Positions 56,430-64,000 of a stretch of 64,000 bases of DNA are shown piece after piece. The number at the start of each line of letters is the position of its first letter. Position 1 is the stretch's first letter. Position numbers and translations under genes: made by a program. Origin of the DNA: Serripes groenlandicus (lineage: Eukaryota; Mollusca; Bivalvia; Cardiida; Cardiidae); contig JASEVX010000006.1 in the NCBI GenBank assembly GCA_031761405.1, positions 26,669,097 to 26,733,096 on the forward strand. The letters run 5' to 3'. The notes beneath the pieces were generated by a model. It was given only the letters and a program-made list of their open reading frames with translations, was not told where the DNA came from and searched no databases.

Positions 56430-58290
56430 CCCCATACATGGGGGTGACATATTGTTTTTGCCCATTCCGTCCGTCCTTCCGTCCGTCCGTCCTTCCGTCA
56501 GTCCGTCCTTCCGTCCCTCCGTCCTTTCGTCTCACAATTGTTTCCACTCAATAACTGAAGAACGCTTGGCGTAGGAACTTCATACTTGGTATGCAGGTTG
56601 GTCATAACCAGTATCTGATCCCTATTGATTTTGATAACAGAAGGTCAAAGGTCAAGGTCATATTGACCTTGTGAGGTAAAATTGGTTTCCGTTCAATAAC
56701 TGAAGAACGCTTTGGCCGAAGAACTCTATACTTGGTATGCAGGTTGCCATGCCCAGTAGAAGACCCCTATTGATTTTGTTTGATTTTGAGGTCAAAGTCA
56801 AGGTCACAGTTACCTTGAGCTGAAAGGTCACAGTGACAATGAGCTGAAAAATTGTTTTTGCTTGGGCCCAGGAACTTCATACTGGTGTGCAGGTTGGTCA
56901 CCACCAGCAAATAACCCCTATTATTTTTAAGGTCACTAGGTCAAAGTCAAGGTCACGTCCGTCACACTTGTTTCCGCTCAATAACTGAAGAACGCTTAGG
57001 CGTAGGAACTTCATACTTGGTATGCAGGTTGGTCATGACCAGTAGATGACCCCTATTGAATTTGATGTGACCTTGTCAGGTAAAAAATGGTTTCCGCTCA
57101 ATAACTGAAGAACGATTGGGCCGAGGAACTCCATACTTGGTATGCAGGTTGGCCATGCCCAGGAGAAGACCCCTATTGATTTTGTTTGATTTTGAGGTCA
57201 AAGTCAAGGTCACAGTTACCTTGAGCTGAAAGGTCACAGTGACAATGAGCTGAAAAATTGTTTTTTCTTAATAACTAGAATGCTTTGGCCATGGAAGTTA
57301 ATACTTGGTGTGCAGGTTGGTCATCACCAGCAGATGACCCCTATTGATTTTAAGGTCACTATGTTAAAGGTCAAGGTCATGGTTACCTTCAGCTGAAAAA
57401 TGGTTTCCGCTCAATAACTAAAGAATGCTTATTTCGAGGAACTTCATACCTGGTGTGCAGGTTGGTCCTAACCAGTAAATGACCCTTATTGATTTTTTGT
57501 TTGATTTTGAGGTCACAAGGTTAAACGTCAAGGTCACAGTAACAATGAGCTGAAACATTGTTTTTGCTTAATTACTGTAGAATGCTTTGGCCATGGAAGT
57601 TAATACTTGGTGTGCAGGTTGGTCACCACCAGTAGATGACCCCTATTGATTTTGAGGTCACTAGCTCAAAGGTCAAGGTTATGGTAACCTTCAGCTGAAA
57701 AATGGTTTGCTAAATAACTAAAGAATGCTTATGTTGAGGAACTTCATATCTAGTGTGCAGGTTGGTCCTAACCAGTAGATGACCTTTATTGAATTTGTTT
57801 GATTTTGAGGTCACAAGGTCAAACGTCAAGGTCACAGTAACCTTCAGCTGAAAAATGTTTTTTATTCAATAACTCAAGAACGCTTATGCCCAGGAACTTC
57901 ATACTTGCTGTGAATGTTGGTCCTAACCTGTAGATGACCCCTATTGATTGTGATGTCAGTAGGTCAAAGGTCAAGGTCAAGGTGACCTTGGGCTGAAAAA
58001 TTGTTTCTGCTCAATAACTGAAGATTGCTTGGGCCCAGGAACTTCATACTTGGTTTGCAGGTTGGTCACCACCAGCAAATGACCCCTATTGATTTTGAGG
58101 TCACTAGGTCAAAGGCCAAGGTCATGGTAACCTTCAGCTGAAAAATGGTTTCCGCTCAATAACTGAGGATTGTCACTGTTGCTTCATCTCCAGTCCAAAA
58201 CTACAAAATTCATCTCCATCATTTCTTTTCCTCCCCTATGACCACACAAATGGGGAGACAAGCGCTTTTTCAAAAAAGCAATCTCTAGTT
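56430..58290 (+). repeat. GGTCAAGGTCAC tandem element, long copy
   Basis: Opens ATGTCTCCCCCATACATGGGG and a (CCGTCCGT)n-like run, then about 13 units of 125-160 bases, and closes AATGGGGAGACAAGCGCTTTT. GTCTCCCC at the start and GGGGAGAC at the end are inverted. Function unknown; not protein coding. Confidence 0.9.
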
Positions 58291-58354
58291 TATATCAAAT
58301 GCAGACCAAGCTTTCAGGTTATATTAGTCATGCTTCTCGTCTACTTCCTGGAGA

Positions 58355-58500
58355 CTTAAAATCTGAAACAGATGACTTTGAAAACTCTCCATTAATGAGT
58401 TTTTTGCAAACAATGCAGATTCAGGCGAGTCAGCTCGTAACGAGCTGTCTCACCTGAAATCAGCATTGTTTGGAGCAATTTCATCGTTTGTCTAAAACAA
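58355..58500. mobile_element. Small foldback in an older MITE relic
   Basis: CAAACAATGCAGATTCAGGC pairs with CCTGAAATCAGCATTGTTTG around a CAGCTCGTAACGAGCTG centre (58407-58471); CAGATGACTTTGAAAAC before it is MITE-like. Confidence 0.6.
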
Positions 58501-59490
58501 GAGGCCCATAAGGGCCTATGCTCTACTGGGGTGGTTCTTTGGTCATTTTCAATCCAGAGCATGTATGTATGGGGAATATCGGATAGTAAATGGAGGCTCT
58601 ATTGTGTTCACAAGCTCCATTATAGCAATTTTGTCAATTTCAAGGGGCATAATCCAGTCTTGCATGGGCGGATTTGGCTGGTTATAGCAAAAGGAACCAA
58701 GCTCTCATGGATATCTAACTACTGTATAAGTTTGATGGAAATAAGAATCAAAACTGAAGACTTTATCGTGTTTACAAGCTGTATCATAGCAATTTTGACA
58801 ATTTCAAGGGCCATAATCCAGTCTTGCATGAGCTGATTAGGCTGGTTTGCGAAAGGATCCGAGCTCTCATGGTTATCTATCTACTGCATAAGTTTGATGG
58901 AGATACAATCAAAACTGAAGACTTTATCACATTTACCGAGCTCTCATCAATATTTAACTACTATCTAAGTTTGGTGAAGATCGGATAGTAAATAAAGGCT
59001 TTATTGTGTTCGCAAGGATCCGAGCTCTCATGGTTATCTAACTACTGTATAAGATTGATGGAGATACAATCAAAACTGAAGACTTTATCGCATTCACAAG
59101 CTGTATTATAGCAATTTTGACAATTTCAAGGACCATATTCCAGTCTTGCATTGGGCACATCTGGCTGGTTTTCGAAAGGAACCCAGCTCTCATCAATATT
59201 TAACTACTATCTAAGTTTGGTGAAGATCAGATAGTAAATGGAGCCTCTATTGTGTTCACAAGCTCTATTATAGCAATTTTTACAATTTCAAGGGCCATAA
59301 AACAGTCTTGCATGGACGGATCTGGCTGGTTAGCGAAAGGAACCGAGCTCTCATGGATATCTAACTACTGTATAAGTTTGATTGAGATACAATCAAAACT
59401 GAAGACTTTATCGCGTTCACAAGCAATTGTTGACGGACACAACGCCATGGCATAAGCTCTTCTTGTCTTTGGCCAGGAGGGCTAACAATA
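58498..59490 (-). repeat. Tandem element of the GGCCCTCTTGTT group, reverse
   Basis: Starts ACAAGAGGCCCATAAGGGCC (the inverse of the group tail) and contains about five to six units of 110-220 bases with CATAATCCAGTCTTGCATG, AACCGAGCTCTCATGG and CAATCAAAACTGAAGAC. Confidence 0.82.
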
Positions 59491-59674
59491 TAACCGGTCA
59501 GTTTGTCATTTCCCTTTTGGTTCATGCTGAAAGTGTTGTCAAATCATCTATTAAAACAATGAAGTCCTTCATGGGATGAAAACAAAATTTGACCATAATC
59601 AAAACAATATCATACTTTTTTAATAAAAACACAGAAACCATTTGCAGCACAAACAATGAGATCAATATCGGACT
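59491..59674. other. Unassigned DNA
   Basis: No feature seen. Confidence 0.4.
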
Positions 59675-59860
59675 TTAACGCTTTCCCTCATACGACAATT
59701 CTGCAGCAGACCTTAAAAAAGCTCTATAATTGAATTGATAACCTACGACTAAAAGTGGGAAACATTGTATCAAAAGGAGAAATTGCTCGTTTTGAGCAAT
59801 TTCTTCTTTGGTCACTGTTTTCAAAAATCCGTCCAAGGCGTCAGTTAGGGAAAGGGTTAA
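59675..59860 (+). mobile_element. Young MITE with internal deletions
   Basis: TTAACGCTTTCCCTCATACG to TTAGGGAAAGGGTTAA; CTC-type hairpin intact, both subterminal blocks shortened. Confidence 0.82.
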
Positions 59861-60345
59861 GGCCAAAAAAAAGTCAATTTTTCCATGCTGCTAAGATTGT
59901 CATCCAATCGGTTGTAAAAACACTGTAAACTGTTGTAACATGACAAAATGGGATGAGAAGAATATTATATTATGATTTAAGGCAAAATTGTCCCATTTTT
60001 CCATGCTGCAAAAGATTTCTTCAAATTGGTTGTAAAAACACTGAAAACTTTTGCAGCATGACAAAAGGGGATCAGAACGACATCTGATTATTGGGCAAAA
60101 CTTTCCCATTTGTCCATGCTGCAAAAATTTTCATCAAAGCTTTGTCCCATCTTTTTAGGCTGCAAAAGATTTCATCAAATCAGTTGTAAAAAACACTAAA
60201 AATTTGCAGCAGTACAAAAGGGGATAAGAACATCATCTGATTATTGGGTAAAACTGTCCCATTTTTCCATGCTACAAAAGTTTTCATCAAATTGGTTGTA
60301 AAAACACTGAAAACTTTTGCAGCATGACAAAAGGGGATTGATTGA

Positions 60346-60427
60346 TTGATTGATTGGGGTTTAACGCCGTTTTTAACAATTTCTGTTATATCACGGCGGC
60401 CAGTTCACCTACTCATGCATTTTCTGG
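60346..60427 (-). mobile_element. SINE A 3' fragment, reverse
   Basis: (ATTG)n, GGGGTTTAACGCCGTTTTTAAC-type tail inverse, CACGGCGGCCAGTTCACCTA; 5' truncated. Confidence 0.82.
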
Positions 60428-60703
60428 GGATGAGAACAATATCAGGCTATTAAGCAAAGCTATGTCCCATCTTTTCAGGCTGCAAAAGATTTCATCAAAT
60501 CAGTTGTAAAAAACACTGTAAACATTTGCAGAACTATAGGGGATGAGAACGACATCTGACTATTAGGCAAAACTTTCCCATTTTCCAAGGCTGCAAAAGT
60601 TTTCATCAAATTGGTTGTAAAAACACTGAAATTTTTTGCAGCATGACAAAAGGGGATGAGACTAATATCTGGCTATTAACTAAAGCTATGTCCCATCTTT
60701 TCA

Positions 60704-60995
60704 GCCGAGCACCGGTAGCTCAGTCGGTAGCGACGCGGGCTGTCAATCCTGGGGTTGTGAGTTTGAATCCCGGCTTGGCCAACTTTCTTTCTTATGATTG
60801 ACAAAAGTCAATGCGACATGCATCATTTGTCTTCCACCCATGGGCCAAGTCTATGTGGAAAAGCAGCCAGTTGCTTGGGAAGATTGTTGTGTGGAGTACT
60901 GGTGTGAGAAAACCAGGAAATGCATGAGTAGGTGAACTGGCCGCGTGATATAACTGAGAAATTGTTAAAAACGGCTTTAAACCCCAATCAATCAA
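60704..60995 (+). mobile_element. SINE A, full length, 12-bp target duplication
   Basis: Head GCCGAGCACCGGTAGCTCAG, B box GAGTTTGAATCCC, tail AACCCCAATCAATCAA. Flanked by CCCATCTTTTCA at 60692-60703 and 60996-61007. Confidence 0.92.
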
Positions 60996-61879
60996 CCCAT
61001 CTTTTCATGCTGCAAAAGTGTTCATCAAACCAGTTATCAAAACACTAAACGTTTGCAGCAGGACAATAGGGGAAGAGAACGATATCTGACTATTAGGCAA
61101 AAAAGTCCCATTTTTTCATGCTGCAAAAGTTTTCATCAACACTGAAGACTTTTGCAGCATGACAAAAAGGGATGAGATCATAGCTGGCTATTAAAAAAAG
61201 CTATGTCCCATCTTTTCATGCTGCAAAAGTTTTCATCAAATCAGTTGTACAAACACATTAAACTTTTGCAGCAGGACAAAAGGGGACGAGAATGACATCG
61301 GACTATTAGGCAAAACTGTCCCATTTTTCAATGCTGCAAATCGATTGTAAAAACACCGATTACTTTTGCAGTATGACAAAAGGGGACTTTTGCAGCATGA
61401 CATAAGGGGATGACAACAATATCTGGCTATTAAGCAAAGCTTTCTCTCATCTTTTCATGCTCCAAAAGTTTTTATCAAATCAGCTATAAAAACCCTTAAA
61501 TCTTTTTAAGCATGAAAAAAGGGGATATAAGGATAACATTTTGCTATTTTTCTAAATTATATCCAATATATCCTTGCTGCATCCGACTGCACCATTGTTC
61601 TGCCTGATCTGGATCACGAACGTCTTACACTTTTTTTTCAGCTCAGCTCATATAAACCTTTGAAGCACAATAAAAGGGGATACTCAGAAAGGGAGATATT
61701 TTGTATCTTGTGTTTACCAAATAGGATGTTTTGAAAAATTTGTGAAATCTCGTTATATCTTGAACATTTGCAATATTCTTTTGATACAAACTTGAAAACA
61801 TTGTGCATTTTTTTTAGGGCATATTCTTTGACGTCTCCAAAGACTGCTGATCTGTTGTAAAGAAAAATGCATGCTCCAT

Positions 61880-62652
61880 TAGCCCTTTCCCACATAGACA
61901 CTTTTTTACTCCTCTGATGCATGCGAATTTTGAAAACATTGTGACAAAAGGAGAAATTGCTCAAAACGAGCAATTTCTCCATTTGTCACAATGTTTTCAA
62001 CTCTATTTAATAAACTAGAATGGAGTGCTCCCCGGAGCAAGTGTGTCACCTGCCGGGGCCTTGTCAGAACATTTTAATTTTTGACAGAAAAGGGGCAATA
62101 ACTCTGATATAAAAATATTTGGATTATCTACCTTTGGTGAACCCATCACGAAGATTGATATAAACATTTGTCAGAAGTTTCAATCCAATCCTTTGAGTAG
62201 AAAAAAAGTTATTTGAAAAGTGTGAAAAAAAAGTGTGGCGGACAGACAGACAGACAGACGCATGTTCCCACAGACGGGTATTTGTTGGGTATTTTCCTTT
62301 GATCTTTTCTTGTTGGGTATACCCAACAAGAATATGGTTTATTCCGTAATTAACCCCCTTTTACGGAATAAATAGCATTAATATTAATATTAATACCCAT
62401 TATAAAATAATAATAAATAAAAAACTTATAAGGGTGTTGGTTTGTCATTAGGAAAAAACAGTACCCAACAAGTATCCTTTCGTGGGCACGGACGGACAGT
62501 CGCCAGACAAAAAAAAAGTAATCCCTAAGTGCCTACCATGCTACGCAGGTGACACAATAAACTTTCATTTACGAAGATTTTTCATGTTTTTACCTACCGG
62601 TATAGGTTTTCAGTCGTCTGCAGCAGATTTGTTGTATGAGGGAATGGTTTAA
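61880..62652 (-). mobile_element. Older MITE split by a 539-bp insertion
   Basis: Left part 61880-62016 (TAGCCCTTTCCCACATAGAC, perfect hairpin GCTCAAAACGAGC), right part 62556-62652 (TTTTTCATGTTTTTACC to GAGGGAATGGTTTAA). Confidence 0.8.
62017..62555. mobile_element. 539-bp element with 8-bp target duplication
   Basis: AATAAACT occurs at both borders (62009-62016, 62556-62563). Near the ends GTGTCACCTGC and GCAGGTGACAC are inverted. Inside are (GACA)n, the palindrome CTTGTTGGGTATACCCAACAAG (62317-62338) and TTTATTCCGTAA/TTACGGAATAAA. An 8-bp duplication fits hAT-type elements but the ends do not look like hAT. Confidence 0.7.
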
Positions 62653-62689
62653 GGCCCATATTGAACTCAAACTTTCTTTATGGAAACAA

Positions 62690-63180
62690 GAGTGCCAAAC
62701 TGTCACAAAAGACGCCCGTCAGGGTGGCATAACTAAATGACTAAAGTTATCTTGTGAGTCTTTTATTGCGACCAAAGTTTTTGAACATAAACATTCACAG
62801 CAAACATGCTGAAGATGGAAAAAAAAAAGTTATAAAGCGGAAATGGCCTATTTGAACAAATGTTTGAGAATTCAAGGCCATTATCCAAAAGTCCTGATTT
62901 GGCTGGTTATCAAACTTGGCCAAACATTATGCCTACAACCACATTTAACCAGTTTGGTGAAGATCAGATGAAAACTGTTTGACATAGAGAGCGGACCATG
63001 CTAATTTGGCCACTATTGGATAATTCCAAGGCCATAACCTAAAAGTACCTTGCAGGATTTGGTTTGTTATCGAATTTGGCCTAGACTTTGTGCCCACAAA
63101 TGTTTTCAACATGTTTGGTGAAGATTGGATAAAAACTGTTTAACTTAGAGAGGGACAAGCTGCAGACGCCTGCCCGCATT
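62690..63180 (-). repeat. Tandem element of the ...CTCTTGTT group, reverse
   Basis: Starts ACAAGAGTGCCAAACTGTC; two to three units with CAAGGCCATAACCTAAAAG and TTTGGTGAAGATCAGATGAAAA. Confidence 0.7.
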
Positions 63181-63372
63181 CGGTGTTCCCATCATACAGC
63201 CCATACAAATACAGCGTATACAAAATAGGAGAAATAACAGAATATCAACATGTTCAGCATTTTATTTCAAAATTAACTTCTCACAAAGAAAAATATAGTG
63301 CTTGGGACACAAGAATATACATAGTATGGCAGTCCAGAGAAATTATATCGTTGTTTTACAACTTTTTCACAT

Positions 63373-63692
63373 TAACTCTTCCCTCCTAAAGACACCGTCT
63401 GACTCTTCTGCTGCAGACAACTTTTCAAAACATTGTGAGAAAAGGAGAAATTTCTCACAATTGAAAGAATTCATTTCTTCTTTTCCAACTTTCAACTCTG
63501 TATCAAAACGTGTCTTCCAATTTTCTATACCACTATTTACAACAGACAATCTTTTAACCCTTTTCAAAAATCAGATGCATTCTTATGCTTGTTTTTGTGT
63601 GTTGTTTCTTTCAATTATAGTGTTTACATATTTTTGCCCAATGTTTTTAAAGTTGTCTGCTGCGTATTTGCTGTATGTGGGAAAGGGATGAA
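63373..63692 (-). mobile_element. Older MITE with an internal expansion
   Basis: TTAACTCTTCCCTCCTAAAG to GTATGTGGGAAAGGGATGA; CTTCTGCTGCAGACAAC and GTTGTCTGCTGCG ends; the middle holds AT-rich extra DNA. Confidence 0.6.
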
Positions 63693-63869
63693 ATAGCAAT
63701 TTAGGGAAAGGGCTATCTATGTATGACAACAAATGTTTTCTTGAATGTTATTTCATACATAAATATGGTATTATTGACAATCTTGACCTTGGGCCAGACA
63801 TGCATGGAGAGTTAGGAGCCAACTCTGTGATCTAGTGATTTGAGGTCTCAATACATCTGTGTACAATGT

Positions 63870-64000
63870 TTATTGGGGTTTTACGCCGCTTTCAACATTA
63901 TTTCAGTTATATCACAGCGACAGTTCACTTATTCATGATCCCTGAGTAAACAAACCAGTACTAGGCTAGAAACATGTGCCTTGCCCAAGGGCACTCCACC
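63870..64000 (-). mobile_element. SINE B, reverse, runs off the window
   Basis: TTATTGGGGTTTTACGCCGC, CCTGAGTAAACAAACCAGTA and CCTTGCCCAAGGGCACTCC are the inverse of the SINE B body; the head would lie beyond base 64000. Confidence 0.85.

Larger units (their letters stand above)
59866..61645. repeat. Tandem array, about 110-bp unit
   Basis: Units contain GTCCCATTTTTCCATGCTGC, AAAGTTTTCATCAAATTGGT and TTTGCAGCATGACAAAAGGGG. Two alternating versions (CCCATTTTTCC and CCCATCTTTTCA) suggest a two-unit period. Interrupted by SINE A at 60346-60427 and 60704-60995. The GCTGCAAAAG/CTTTTGCAGC pairs make each unit a hairpin. Confidence 0.9.

Noticed and set aside
58531..59455. Plus-strand frames of 101 and 67 codons
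   Set aside because: They read through units of a tandem repeat and contain the same peptide block repeatedly.

Overview
The window looks like one locus of a metazoan nuclear genome, most likely a bivalve mollusc. It is AT-rich, its genes have GT-AG introns, and it holds tRNA-derived SINEs whose tail ends in GGCGTAAAACACCAATCAATAAA-like sequence, a tail I associate with bivalves (inference; no search was run). I see no prokaryotic operon, CRISPR array or viral genome.
One real host gene is visible. It is the 3' part of an anoctamin (TMEM16 family membrane protein), on the + strand from 567 to 47604. I assembled it from 13 exons (567-676, 4035-4183, 5091-5307, 6531-6660, 9170-9303, 11879-11959, 13841-13932, 21567-21698, 23923-23985, 27596-27744, 39252-39326, 43056-43100, 47543-47604). 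Their splice phases join without a single frame break into 478 residues and a stop. The first six exons carry TM5 to TM10 of the channel/scramblase core. The others carry a polar, partly acidic cytoplasmic tail. The N-terminal half lies upstream of base 1.
Most of the rest is repeats. The dominant family is a TTAA-flanked, piggyBac-like MITE of about 230 bp, with a terminus starting CCCTTTCCC and a long internal hairpin. I count 26 younger copies (CCCTCATA termini) and about 50 older, diverged copies (CCCACATA termini), several nested inside one another. Three tRNA-headed SINE families, several long-palindrome (foldback) elements, a mariner-type MITE, a hAT-like 5' fragment and several complex tandem-repeat elements fill the remainder.
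Layout: 1-13932 holds the channel-core exons and their introns. 13933-21566 is one intron with a 2.7-kb, 50-bp minisatellite (16713-19385) and a 32-bp array that copies the 3' splice site of the next exon (21147-21566). 21567-47604 holds the tail exons in MITE-filled introns, ending in a 3' UTR whose AATAAA lies at the edge of a MITE. 47640-64000 has no recognisable gene and consists of MITEs, foldbacks and tandem elements (48255-48770, 56430-58290, 58498-59490, 59866-61640).
The most interesting items are the amplified decoy splice acceptors, the minisatellite that grew from a MITE terminus, the compensatory changes separating two young MITE subfamilies, and a hAT-like reading frame broken by a SINE with a 16-bp target duplication.
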